Shown here: one piece after another, positions 53,701-58,956 of the stretch
How positions within the stretch are numbered: position 1 is the first letter of the stretch
Layout of the letters: every line of letters starts with the position of its first letter
From: Bettongia penicillata ogilbyi
Lineage: Eukaryota; Chordata; Mammalia; Diprotodontia; Potoroidae
Assembly (NCBI GenBank): GCA_023548195.1
Contig: JAJHZJ010000577.1
Coordinates: forward strand, 2,021,574 to 2,085,573
Length of the DNA: 64,000 nt
Reading direction: 5' to 3'
Made by a program: the position numbers and the translations under genes
Notes under the pieces: generated by a model
What the model was told of the DNA's origin: nothing
Seen by the model: only the letters and a program-made list of their open reading frames with translations
Database searches by the model: none

Positions 53701-55845
53701 GTGTTGTATAGTTGGGTTTCAGAAGTAATTTTTTTTTCCTTAGCGACTTTGAGATTTTATTGCTGCAAAGCTTCTCCTTTCTCCTCATCCTCCTTGTCTT
53801 TCTCCCTCCTCTTCTTTTTTTACTAAATTCTTACTGATAACTTTTATTTTTATATTGCTTATATTTCCTTGCATCCTTTTTTCTATTTTTCATCTCCTTT
53901 CACAAAGATTTTTTTAAAAAGAAAAAAAAAGAGGAAAAGAAATAAAAATGAGCAATCCACACCTCACCTGCCACCCCTGACTCTGCAACGGAGTAGGGGG
54001 AAGGCTTTCTCCTCATTTATCTTCTTGGGAGACAAGCTTATTCTCTGCAATTTAGCATCATTCATTTTGATTGTTTTATGTTTTTTTTTCATTTGCTTTC
54101 TTGAGATCATTGTCTGTAGTTTTCTAGGTTCTGCTTCTTTGTGTCAGTTCATGTAAGTTTTTCTGTACATCGCTCTTTTCTTCCTATTTGTTGCTTCTTC
54201 CATTCTATTCATGCACCACAGTTTATTGGTATTTACCATTTGAGGGATGACTACTACTCCAACTCTTACTTCTACACCTACTATGATTACTAGCAGTAAC
54301 AATAAACACCTACCATTTACATAGTGCTCTAAGGCTTGCAGCTTTGTTGTTCAGTTTTCCATTTTATCTGACTCTTTGTGACCCCATTTGGGGTTTTCTT
54401 GGCTAATATACTGGAGTGGTTTGCCATTTCTTTCTTCAACTCATTTTACAGATGACAAAACTGAGGCAAAAAAGAGATAAGTGGCTTGCCTAGGGTCACA
54501 CAGCTAGTAAATGTCTGAGGTTGGATTTGAACTCAGATCTTCCTGACTCAAAGTTCAGCACTCTATCCACTATGCCACCTAGCTGCCCTATAAGGTTTAC
54601 AAAATGATTTATAAATCTTATATTTTATCTTCACAACAACCTTGGGATTTTTAGGGCTATTTTTATCACCATTTTATATATGAGAAAACTGAGGCAGAGG
54701 TTAAGTTATTTACTCAGAATTGTACAGGGTCTGAGTCTAGATGTGAACCTAGGTTTCCTATCTCTAAATGTAGAGAACTATCAATTGTGCCACCTAATTG
54801 TTTGATTCTTCGTTTTTTGGTGCAATAAAAAGTGCTGCTGTAAGTGTGTTGGTATATATGAAATAGCTCTTTTTGCCAATGATTTCCTTGGGGGTATATG
54901 CCTAGCAGTCAAATCTCTGAATGGAAAAGTATGGGCTTTTTAGCCACTTTATGTGCATAATGCTAAGCTGCTTTTCAAAAGGGTTTATTTATTCACAGAT
55001 TCGCTAAGAATTAATTAAATAATAAAAAGAAGACTAAACGATTTCAAAGGTTCCCTTCTAGTCCTAAAGTCTATAATCTTTGAGGAATTCATAACAACTT
55101 CACCAGATCTGCAAGTGATTAATTTTACTAATCCTTCCTGGACAGTGTCAAAATGGCTTTAAAAGTCCTCTGACATTGACTCCTCCCATCTAACATCATC
55201 TCTGCTCATTTTCGGGAGTGTTACATAAAATATTATCATTGTTTTGACTTTTTTCCTTATTATTAGTGATTTTAAGAATTATTTTTTATTGGTAGGTATG
55301 CATCTATTATATTTTAACGTTTTTCTTTTTCCAGTTCACTGAGGTGAGGAACAGGGAAAAAAGTAGTTTTAAGTGATGCTACCTGAGGGAAATAGCTTTG
55401 ATTTGAGAAAATTTTAGAATATTGTAGTTAACTTATATTTATTACAATGTCTTAATAATTGAATTGCCTTTTTCCAGGTGGTACTGTGTGGAAGGCTCAT
55501 TATGTGACTCCAAAATTTCAGCCAGAAGAAGGGGGAGCCTGCTATTGGAGTGGACTTTGTCCATGTTCTGGGGACGTCAAGTACCACGATCCTCCTTTGT
55601 TGTTTGATATTTCAAGAGACCCTTCTGAAGAGCATCTTCTTACTCCTGAAAATGAGGGACTCTTTGATGCTGTAATAAAGAAAATGGAAGAGGCAGTGAA
55701 AGAGCACAGGAGAACACTGATGCCAGTCCCACAGCAGCTCTCTGTATTCAACACCATCTGGAAACCATGGCTTCAACCTTGCTGTGGGACTTTCCCATTT
55801 TGTGGTTGTGATAAGGAAGATGACATTGTACCTATTGGCCTATGA
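7586..55845 (+). CDS. ARSH: Arylsulfatase H (ARSH), multi-exon gene, intact
   Basis: Sulfatase family enzyme that hydrolyses sulfate esters; the physiological substrate of ARSH is not known to me. Coding segments: 7586-7608 (proposed), 19872-20021, 28787-28908, 33874-33999, 35453-35876, 37715-37851, 40086-40220, 50434-50596, 51555-51676 and 55478-55845. Together they give 590 codons including TGA, with no internal stop and matching phase at every junction. In the 589-residue product: hydrophobic leader 11-23; Ca2+-binding Asp42/Asp43; formylglycine Cys82 in CSPSR with Arg86 and LTGR; Lys142/His144 in GKWH; two membrane helices about 192-212 and 219-241; His298 in HVH; Asp350/Asn351; Lys375. 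These follow the active-site layout of steroid sulfatase, so ER or secretory-pathway membrane location is inferred. ARSH rather than ARSD, ARSL or ARSF is favoured by the Cys-rich segment after GKWH ([17 protein letters not shown]) and the C-terminus ([14 protein letters not shown]). Paralogue assignment comes from remembered human sequences and needs a phylogeny. Confidence 0.88.
7680..7904 (+). mobile_element. Degenerate MIR-type SINE
   Basis: MIR-like order: a tattered head, then 'tttcagtctcttcatctata' and a tail about ATGAGATAAAATG and TATAAATGCCTGGTA. Its end adjoins the HAL1 insertion. Confidence 0.55.
8731..8770. repeat. (TA)n microsatellite
   Basis: About 20 uninterrupted TA units, then CATA-rich sequence up to the SINE boundary. 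Confidence 0.95.
8811..9120 (-). mobile_element. Marsupial SINE inserted in HAL1
   Basis: Full-length relative of the copy at 4084-4397, ending on the + strand in CACCTAGCTGCCCT. ACACACAT-like sequence on both sides suggests the duplicated target. Confidence 0.85.
11214..11463 (+). mobile_element. Marsupial tRNA-headed SINE, plus strand
   Basis: Head GGCAGCTAGGTGG, B-box-like GAGTTCAAATTTT, and the tail GAAGTGGCAAACCACTTC, CAAGAAAACCCCAAATG and GAAATGACTGAATAACA. The same tail appears at 25014-25250 and, inverted, at 54345-54589. Confidence 0.85.
11880..12375 (-). mobile_element. CR1/L3-like LINE 3' fragment
   Basis: Degenerate match to the remembered CR1/L3 3' region read in antisense: 'gcctctgtttgaatacttcc', then a 'ggacagatataact'-type segment, 'ctagattaaacattcccagt', and gcctattct at the end. 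It resembles the longer copy at 21045-22800. Confidence 0.6.
12415..12690 (-). mobile_element. Old L1 3' end fragment
   Basis: T-rich start (the A-rich tail on the minus strand) followed by CCTCCCAGAGAGCCAGCCCC and related sequence typical of marsupial L1 3' UTRs. Truncated. Confidence 0.5.
12700..13640. other. Intronic sequence without recognised feature
   Basis: AT-rich, with A-rich runs near 13230-13265. No exon-like segment with sulfatase similarity. Confidence 0.4.
13740..15695 (+). mobile_element. 5'-truncated L1, ORF2 C-terminal part and 3' UTR
   Basis: The sequence encodes the post-reverse-transcriptase and C-terminal part of L1 ORF2 in several broken frames, for example [20 protein letters not shown] at about 14640-14700. 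It continues through the Cys-rich end region and the 3' UTR to an A-rich tail (AAAATAAATAAATTAATA) near 15690. Marsupial-type L1; many stops, so not coding. Confidence 0.88.
15785..16795 (+). mobile_element. L2 LINE 3' region
   Basis: Collinear with the L2 3' consensus as I know it: 'tgctcaaaaacattaagata', 'cctactgcaatagcctgctg', 'gattctgagcttcttaagaa', and a terminal 'gtgcttcataaatgtt'. Strongly diverged. Confidence 0.7.
16800..18150. other. Intronic sequence without recognised gene
   Basis: No exon candidate. Contains G-rich sequence at 17611-17637 and a small TG repeat near 17730-17755. Confidence 0.4.
18155..18345 (-). mobile_element. MIR-type SINE
   Basis: Reverse MIR pattern: 'gtttgcaaagtgcttttcac', 'ctctgttttacagatgagag', GGGTCACACAGCTAATTAA, TTTGAACTCC. 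Confidence 0.75.
18370..18545 (-). mobile_element. Marsupial SINE fragment (tail half)
   Basis: Same order as the tail half of the 8811-9120 copy: TGTGTTTGTCCTTCGTT, GACTTTGATTTGAGTGAGGG, 'ccagatattcatcaggatgg'. Confidence 0.8.
18927..19090 (-). mobile_element. Marsupial SINE fragment
   Basis: Starts TGTGTTTGTCCTTCATTCC and has GAGGACCATGACATGAAGAT, similar to the 18370 copy, then degenerates. Confidence 0.6.
19581..19601. repeat. Poly(T) tract
   Basis: About 20 consecutive T residues, probably the tail of an old retroposon on the minus strand. Lies about 270 bases before the 19872 acceptor. Confidence 0.7.
19872..20021 (+). CDS. ARSH: ARSH exon: signal peptide end and MADD calcium-binding motif
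   Basis: Acceptor TTTATTTCAG ends at 19871; donor AATGAG|GTAAAC begins at 20022. The first base completes a codon from an upstream exon. The frame is open through a hydrophobic run (LISFCCLFW), then reads [20 protein letters not shown] and CYGNN, the conserved sulfatase N-terminus. Asp42 and Asp43 are the first two calcium ligands. The ATG at 19936 corresponds to the start used in the human ARSH model as I recall it, but that start would leave out the leader. The exon ends after two bases of a Ser codon. Confidence 0.92.
21855..22125 (-). mobile_element. MIR-type SINE inserted in CR1/L3-like LINE
   Basis: Starts ATTTATTAAGCTCCTACTATG on the + strand, with 'tctccattttataactgaag', CATAGCTAGTAAGTG and GGATTTGAACTCAGGTC. 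It separates two CR1 blocks that are contiguous in the consensus (AAATAGCACAATTGAAG and GGACCAAACATAGATTTC). Confidence 0.75.
22518..22576. repeat. TCTTC/CCTCT pyrimidine simple repeat
   Basis: Almost pure C/T on the + strand (TTCTTCTCCTCTTTTTTCTC and similar). Confidence 0.85.
22835..23480 (-). mobile_element. Old L1 3' end fragment
   Basis: Antisense L1: A-rich 3' tail side at 22835, 'gtgcaatagtgttccatttt', CATATGCCGTAACATTTTCAG, CACTACAAAAAGAACTGC, TGCCAAATTGCTTTCCAGAC. The same blocks occur in sense in the L1 copies at 13740 and 62850. Confidence 0.75.
25014..25255 (+). mobile_element. Marsupial tRNA-headed SINE, plus strand
   Basis: Head with AATAGAGCACTGGACCTGG, B-box GAGTTCGAATTTGACC (a well-kept GTTCGA), and the tail 'gaaaatcctgtaaacattat' and AACAACTAAACAAAATGAC. 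Confidence 0.8.
25639..26095. mobile_element. Solo LTR, same family as the ERV at 58957-61893
   Basis: Starts TGTAGTGCCA and ends ACCATTACA (TG...CA). CTCCC (25634-25638) and TTCCC (26096-26100) flank it as a 5-base target duplication with one change. It shares blocks such as 'aataccacagactctccaca', CAATAACAATGCAGAGAAC and 'tctattaatgaatggaaaag' with both LTRs near 59 and 61.5 kb. Orientation not established. Confidence 0.8.
26445..27125 (-). mobile_element. HAL1/L1 3' UTR fragment
   Basis: Antisense 3' UTR: TTAATTTTCAACATTCACTTCC next to an A-rich tail, TTTTGAGTTCCAAATTTTCTC, 'cccattgagaaggcaagcaa', 'gcaaagcacttccataacag'. Collinear with 7905-8700. The open frames here are purine/pyrimidine shadows and not genes. 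Confidence 0.8.
27126..28420. other. Intronic sequence without recognised feature
   Basis: AT-rich. Local CTATAATTCTATAA-type repeats at 27768-27830. No gene seen. Confidence 0.4.
28425..28640 (+). mobile_element. MIR-type SINE upstream of the catalytic exon
   Basis: MIR order: 'ggacatgagctcaaatgttt', 'cttggtcaaggcacttaatc', TCAGTTTCCCCATCTGCAAA, 'ttaaagttccttctgtttct'. Confidence 0.75.
28787..28908 (+). CDS. ARSH: ARSH exon: catalytic CSPSR motif
   Basis: Acceptor GGATTTTAG ends at 28786; donor TCAG|GTTTGG begins at 28909. It encodes [19 protein letters not shown] followed by [12 protein letters not shown]. The Cys (residue 82) lies in C-x-P-S-R-x-x-x-L-T-G-R, the signal recognised by the formylglycine-generating enzyme, so the catalytic residue is retained. 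The distance from Asp42 to Cys82 (40 residues) equals that in human steroid sulfatase. A MIR-type SINE ends about 150 bases upstream. Confidence 0.95.
28910..30020. other. Intron without recognised feature
   Basis: No exon or clear repeat apart from a GTATAAG/GTTTAAG patch at 29757-29800. Confidence 0.4.
30045..30175 (-). mobile_element. MIR-type SINE fragment
   Basis: CAAGTGACTTGTCTAAGGTC, 'acatggctagtatgtcaagg', AATTTGAACCCATAACTTC, TTATCCATTATGCCAG. Confidence 0.7.
30318..30421 (-). mobile_element. SINE head fragment
   Basis: 'taaagtgacttgcccagggt', CGCACAGGTACTAAG, 'tttgaactctggtctttctg', CTGCCTAGCTGCCCC. This is the 5' part of a tRNA-headed SINE on the minus strand. Confidence 0.75.
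30430..32180. other. Intron without recognised feature
   Basis: AT-rich, with a TAATGATAAATA patch near 31065-31135. No coding signal of the sulfatase type. Confidence 0.4.
32440..32645 (+). mobile_element. MIR-type SINE fragment
   Basis: GAACTGAACTTGGAGTGAGG, GATTTGAATTGTAGATTTGAC, AAGTTGGGACTAGATGATATC. Confidence 0.6.
33410..33545 (+). mobile_element. MIR-type SINE fragment
   Basis: GTGTAATGGCTAGAGTTCTGG, 'aacctgagtaactcatttaa', 'tctctgagtacctcaggcaa'. Confidence 0.55.
33874..33999 (+). CDS. ARSH: ARSH exon: region between CSPSR and GKWH
   Basis: Acceptor CATATATTTCAG ends at 33873; donor ATAG|GTACAG begins at 34000. After completing a split Gly codon it reads [20 protein letters not shown] and continues through PTNETTF to the GYKTGLIG just before GKWH. 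Asn122 in NET is a possible N-glycosylation sequon. The spacing from Cys82 to Lys142 is one residue longer than in human STS and equals human ARSH as I recall it. Confidence 0.93.
34835..34950 (+). mobile_element. MIR-type SINE fragment
   Basis: GTAGTCAGAGGAACCTGACTT, 'gaaactgtgtgagtcatttg', TTACTCAATCTCTCAATGG. Confidence 0.5.
35160..35335 (+). mobile_element. MIR-type SINE fragment
   Basis: 'cttcttagagtcaggagatc', TTACTTAACCTCTTTGAAC, TCAATTGCCTCAATTTCAC. Lies about 120 bases before the long ARSH exon. Confidence 0.55.
35453..35876 (+). CDS. ARSH: ARSH exon: GKWH motif and transmembrane hairpin
   Basis: Acceptor CTCTTACCCCAG ends at 35452; donor GAAAA|GTAATG begins at 35877. This is the longest exon: 140 whole codons plus split codons at both ends. 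It encodes the end of GKWHLG, a Cys-rich segment (Cys149, Cys156, Cys178), then two strongly hydrophobic helices ([17 protein letters not shown] and [19 protein letters not shown]) separated by a short linker. This is the membrane hairpin of STS-type sulfatases. It then reads [20 protein letters not shown], which matches human ARSH closely. The open frame runs upstream into the intron from 35398, but that stretch is before the acceptor. Confidence 0.96.
36045..36215 (+). mobile_element. MIR-type SINE
   Basis: 'agcatagtacagtggaaagg', 'agacaagtgatttaacatct', 'cataccttctagagctgtga'. Confidence 0.65.
36235..36800 (-). mobile_element. Old L1 3' end fragment
   Basis: Antisense L1 blocks: TTATGGCACAATGATATTTC, TTTTTTTCAGCCATTTTTC, CAAAAAGTGCTGATAAATG, 'tttgacccctttgagatata'. 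Heavily diverged. Confidence 0.6.
37095..37270 (-). mobile_element. MIR-type SINE
   Basis: TAATAATAATAGTTGCCACTT, 'gtatagtgcttttaacatct', TTTGCAGATGAAGAAAATAAG, CCCACAGCTAGAAAGTGT. Confidence 0.65.
37411..37539. repeat. (TTTTC)n pentanucleotide tract
   Basis: About 25 tandem TTTTC units, nearly perfect, on the + strand. Ends about 175 bases upstream of the ARSH exon at 37715. It produces an artefactual open frame of F/L/S repeats. Confidence 0.97.
37715..37851 (+). CDS. ARSH: ARSH exon: HVH catalytic histidine segment
   Basis: Acceptor TTTTTTCCCTTAG ends at 37714; strong donor GTAG|GTAAGT begins at 37852. It encodes [17 protein letters not shown], with His298 equivalent to the substrate-binding His290 of STS, then [20 protein letters not shown], a hallmark of the group. 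The exon lies about 175 bases downstream of a long (TTTTC)n tract. Confidence 0.95.
40086..40220 (+). CDS. ARSH: ARSH exon: SDN calcium-binding motif
   Basis: Acceptor CTTATCGTAG ends at 40085. It encodes [20 protein letters not shown] (Asp350/Asn351 as the second calcium-ligand pair; Asn341 a sequon) and GGWNGMYKG. Two donors lie in tandem: AAAG|GTGGTA at 40221 and GGTG|GTAATA at 40224. I chose the first because it gives YKGSKGMGG, the same length as relatives; the second would insert one Gly. Confidence 0.92.
40221..41585. other. First part of the 10-kb intron
   Basis: Weak MIR-like DNA near 40530-40640, a poly(T) run at 40780-40795, an A-rich run near 40905-40940, and CA/TA repeats at 41318-41505. 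No gene. Confidence 0.45.
43240..43282. repeat. TG repeat within the middle HAL1 3' UTR
   Basis: GTGTATGTGTGTATGTATG then (GT)n. The inner HAL1 has the complementary CA repeat at the equivalent place (about 46479-46520), so the repeat is part of the element. Confidence 0.85.
44640..45200 (+). promoter_or_regulatory. CpG-rich 5' UTR/promoter region of inner HAL1
   Basis: The only clearly GC- and CpG-rich stretch in the window. By analogy with L1 it should carry the element's internal promoter, and it starts with CAAGATGGCGG, which resembles a YY1 site (44500-44510). Antisense and sense open frames here result from the GC bias. Promoter activity is inferred. Confidence 0.55.
45241..46340 (+). 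pseudogene. HAL1 ORF1 (L1 ORF1p-like RNA-binding protein), one frameshift
   Basis: ORF1p-type nucleic-acid-binding chaperone that would coat the element's RNA. Frame 1 covers 45241-45567 ([17 protein letters not shown], then coiled-coil heptads). Frame 2 continues at 45564-46340 with further heptads, [14 protein letters not shown] (RRM-like domain) and the C-terminal domain ([26 protein letters not shown]). The switch occurs at the A run near 45540-45545, where comparison with the sister copies indicates one A fewer. The rest, about 360 residues, is open. Either a real disabling deletion or a homopolymer sequencing error. Confidence 0.85.
49840..50360 (+). mobile_element. Possible L2 LINE 3' fragment
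   Basis: Diverged L2-like order: 'tccctgttggctatgggatc', CCATTCCTCACCTCTTTC, GGTTCTTAAGATAGAATC, and TGGAACATAGTA at the end. Weak. Confidence 0.45.
50434..50596 (+). CDS. ARSH: ARSH exon: [11 protein letters not shown] core
   Basis: Acceptor TTGAACTTTAG ends at 50433; donor GACAG|GTATGC begins at 50597. It encodes [20 protein letters not shown] and [17 protein letters not shown], conserved in every ARSD/ARSL/ARSF/ARSH protein. Lys375 is equivalent to STS Lys368. The preceding intron is 10.2 kb and is filled largely by nested retroelements. Confidence 0.95.
51555..51676 (+). CDS. ARSH: ARSH exon: HEFLFHYC segment
   Basis: Acceptor TTAAATTGCAG ends at 51554; donor GACT|GTAAGT begins at 51677. 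It encodes [14 protein letters not shown], then [20 protein letters not shown]. The Cys codon at the 3' end is split (T + GT). Confidence 0.95.
51677..53830. other. ARSH intron without recognised feature
   Basis: AT-rich. Poly(T) at 52841-52858. No exon or clear mobile element recognised. Confidence 0.4.
54345..54589 (-). mobile_element. Marsupial tRNA-headed SINE, minus strand
   Basis: Full-length inverted relative of 11214-11463: 'ccccatttggggttttcttg', ACTGGAGTGGTTTGCCATTTC, 'gggtcacacagctagtaaat', ending CACCTAGCTGCCC. Confidence 0.9.
54600..54800 (-). mobile_element. MIR-type SINE
   Basis: 'tatcttcacaacaaccttgg', ATGAGAAAACTGAGGCAGAGG, GATGTGAACCTAGGTTTCC. Confidence 0.7.
55478..55845 (+). 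CDS. ARSH: ARSH terminal coding exon
   Basis: Acceptor TTGCCTTTTTCCAG ends at 55477; the stop TGA is at 55843-55845. It encodes [32 protein letters not shown], a charged helix, and the C-terminus [20 protein letters not shown] followed by [11 protein letters not shown]. The Cys-rich tail is typical of the family and matches human ARSH best. The 121 residues are full length, with no truncation. Confidence 0.96.
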
Positions 55846-56015
55846 GGAAGACAAGCTGCCGGTTACTGGGATCTTCTATATTATTATCTGAAAGTAAACA
55901 TAAGCATGATTGAAAAAAAATAACAGATTATTTTCACTTGGAATCTGAAAGAATGGCTTTAGGAGCCCCTTTCTTCAGGTATTAGTCCCCCAACCCCCTT
56001 TTCTCTAAGGAGCTC

Positions 56016-56021
56016 AATAAA
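56016..56021 (+). terminator. Poly(A) signal AATAAA of ARSH
   Basis: A canonical AATAAA lies 171 bases after the ARSH stop codon, followed by T-rich sequence. The predicted 3' UTR is therefore short, about 190 bases. No other canonical signal lies between the stop and this one. Confidence 0.75.
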
Positions 56022-57135
56022 TTAAATATTTTTAATATAAATACTGAGCCTGATTTAAATTTTTTTAAAGATCTAACTTAAAAAAGTCAGCAAGTCATTG
56101 CATATCAGCACTGGGGAGAGTTATTGGTTCAAGATGACACTTTAAAAAAATCCTCTTATTCTATAAAAATTGCTTGTAATATCTCAATTATAAAATTTAA
56201 AAAAGATTTTGTCTGGCAACTTTTGCTTGCAATTTATAACATATTCAGTTTTGTATGACTTGCCCAAGTTGGTGGTAAATAGTAATTAATATTCAATTTC
56301 CATTTGAAACTCAAGATATTTCAGTCCAGTGACTGACATGACGGAAAGGCAGGGAGTGGCACTACTGTTGCTTCGGAAGTCAAAATTCTGCTACTTCAGT
56401 TTCAGCATGTAAAAACCACGCTGGGTTATTCCACCAGATTCTTTTCCAGCTGTCTGCTTTTTCATGGTTTTGTCACCTTTCTCCCTCTTTTCTATTCTTG
56501 ATGTCTTCTTCTCTTTCCCCTTTTTATGCTCTGTGTCTCTGTGCCTCTATCTTTATCTCTCTCTGCCTCTCTGTCTGTCTCTGTGTCTGTCCCTTCCCCC
56601 CCCCCCCCCCTCTTTCTTGTCCACAGCTTAAAGAAAATGTGAGTGGGAGGTTTGGCAGCAGGGTGGAGAAGGAAGGGAAATCCTAGACAGAAGGAAGGAG
56701 GAAAAGGGGGAAAAAACCATAGCACATCCTTGTTTTCATTAATTCTTCTGCTTATCTATCACCAACACTATACTTCTCTGTGGAGATTTATAACACATTC
56801 TGGAACACTTACAGAAGACAATGAAACACTCATTGTAAAAAACATTCTCAGTGTCATAACATGTTCTAACATTAATAGCAGCAGGAATGAATGAATTAAA
56901 GAATGAAAAAATTATAAATACTTATTAAGTAGATACAAATTGAAAAAGGAAAATCTCTGATTTCAAAGACTTTGCCCCTCATGTTTAGATCTCATAATAA
57001 ATTAAAACTATTGAGAATTTTTTCTACATTCTTCCTTTTGACAGTGTCCAGGAAGTGTTAGTAAATGTAAACACTTGTAATCTACTGAAGTTGGTGACAT
57101 ATGAGTGAATTCATTAAGGGTTGGTCACAGGGTTT
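56022..57135. other. 3' flank of ARSH
   Basis: No gene. A C-rich and CT-rich simple repeat at 56540-56612 includes a run of more than ten C. Confidence 0.45.
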
Positions 57136-57139
57136 AGGG

Positions 57140-57720
57140 CTAGCAGGGAGCTTTGAAATCATCTAGTCTTCATTTTATTATTTAACTAAATTTCATTTAA
57201 TCAATTAACATCTTTTTCTCTCCCTTCCATCTTTCTCCCCCTACCAAAAAGAAAACCAAAAGCAAAAACTTTCTATCAAATATTCATGGTCATGCAAGAT
57301 GAATTGAGTCCATTGCCTCTTTATTAAGAGAAGGGCAACATTTTTCATTATAGAAATCTAGACTAATATTTTATCATGTTGATCAGTGTGTTAAAGTCTT
57401 TCAAAGTTGTTTTTAAAATGTTGTTATTGTATAAATTGTCCTCTTGGTCATGTTAATTTCACTCTTCATGCTCATCTTCCCAGAATTCTCTGAAATAATT
57501 CCCCTTTTTCTATTTATTATGATAGAATAGTATTCTTTTAATTCACGTACCACTCCTCAATTTTAATGGGTAACCCTTTAATTTTTACTTCTTTGCTTTC
57601 CCAAAACAACTGCTATAAATATTTTTATATGTGTCCTTTTCCACTTTCTTTGATCTCTTTGGGTATGGGACTAGTAATGATATAGCTAGATCACAGGGTA
57701 TACCCAGTTTAGTAATGTCA
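57140..57720 (-). mobile_element. Old L1 3' end fragment
   Basis: Antisense L1 blocks: GATAGAATAGTATTCTTTTAA, CACGTACCACTCCTCAATTTT, ACTGCTATAAATATTTTTATA, 'gatctctttgggtatgggac'. Confidence 0.65.
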
Positions 57721-57724
57721 GGGG

Positions 57725-57870
57725 CTTGTTTAATCTTTATTTAAGAGATGAGAAAAATGAGTCCAAAGTTGGTTCAGTGAGTTGTCCAAAGTCACACAGG
57801 TAGTTAAGTATCAAAGCATTAGAACCACTCTGGCTCTAAAACCAGCATTTTTTCCATTAAGCTATATTGT
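57725..57870 (-). mobile_element. MIR-type SINE fragment
   Basis: AAGAGATGAGAAAAATGAG, 'gtgagttgtccaaagtcaca', CAGGTAGTTAAGTATC, TTCCATTAAGCTATATTG. Confidence 0.65.
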
Positions 57871-58039
57871 TTTCTCTACTTTTTTTTAAAGATCCTACTA
57901 TTTGAAAATACTTCTTAAGCCAGTTTGAAAAGAAATCTTTTTTAAAAATTATATATGGAATTCAAAATACCCAACTGGATAGCATCAACAGCTCTTCCTT
58001 TTCCTCCTCCTAGTTAGCATGAATAATCATTAATAATAA

Positions 58040-58745
58040 TGATGGGGTGCTTGGGTACATGTGCTTGGATCCAATTAAAAAATCACATTTCTCTTTAAAA
58101 ATCACAGTTCTCCCTAGCCTCAAAACACTATCCTAGGCCAAGAACACAGCCTGTGCTAACAAAACTCTTATCTTCCTTCCTGCTATAGTAGGCAGCTGTA
58201 CCTACAGAATTTATTAGTTTGAACCAGCTGTGTACTAGCTGAACTGGCTGTGCATTGGGTCATAACGACATTTACTACTCACTGACTATAGACTTAGATA
58301 TACTTCTAGTCCCTTACATTTATCTTGTCTAAGAAGACATTGATAAGAGCAGCCTAGTATTCTTTAGTCGGTCTTAACTGTTATTTGATACAGTGACTTT
58401 TCAGGTCTAAAACCACACCTCCATGTAGACCCCTCCTTGGGCTATTTCAGGATGAATTCTGGGTAAAATACCCGTGCATGTTCCTTTAAGAACTAATTAC
58501 AGCTTAACCCACTCCCTAATCCCACCTTGAATCACCTAGTTAGCATATTTAGCACGTCTTACTATACAACATCCTGTATAAACTTTACTTGTACCCCTCT
58601 AAGATTGCAAGTTCCCTAAGAACTCTTACCAGCTGAAAAGTACAATAAATCTTTACCTTGACCTCAAAAATGGTTGACTCTTTGAATTCATTCCAGGTGA
58701 CTTGCCCCTAGTATTCCAGTCTTTGTGGGAATCTTACCCCCCCCC
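58040..58745 (+). mobile_element. LTR of an endogenous retrovirus, plus strand
   Basis: Begins TGATGGGGTGCTTGGG. Has TATAAA at 58577-58582 and AATAAA at 58644-58649, 62 bases after the TATA box, the normal U3/R spacing. It is followed by a U5-like segment to a C run near 58737-58747. No internal retroviral sequence adjoins it, so it looks like a solo LTR. Boundaries approximate. Confidence 0.7.
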
Positions 58746-58764
58746 CTTTCTAACCCTCATTAAC

Positions 58765-58956
58765 AGTTCCTACTATGTATGTGCCAGGCACTGTATTAAA
58801 CACTTTACACTTTTCTTAATTGAGCCTCACAACAATCCTGATGGTAGGTGCTATTAGTATGCCCATTTTACAGTCAAAGAAACTGAGGCAAAACAATTTC
58901 ATGACTTGCCCAAGGTTACACAGCTTGTATCTGAGGCTGACTTTGAACTCCTCTTC
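58765..58956 (-). mobile_element. MIR-type SINE, left part (split by ERV)
   Basis: TTCCTACTATGTATGTGCCAG, 'cattttacagtcaaagaaac', 'gacttgcccaaggttacaca', TTTGAACTCCTCTTC. The continuation, CTGACTCTAGACCTAGCACTC, resumes at 61899 beyond the ERV. Confidence 0.8.

Larger units (their letters stand above)
53840..54985 (-). mobile_element. Old L1 3' fragment split by SINEs
   Basis: Antisense L1-like blocks at 53840-54290 (CATGCACCACAGTTTATTGG) and 54790-54985 (TGCAATAAAAAGTGCTGCTG, AGCCACTTTATGTGC), interrupted by a SINE (54345-54589) and a MIR (54600-54800). Confidence 0.6.

Noticed and set aside
54345..54589. tRNA-like head with B-box sequence (also at 4084, 8811, 11214, 25014)
   Set aside because: These are heads of SINEs with the same tail each time; there is no complete cloverleaf, so they are not tRNA genes.
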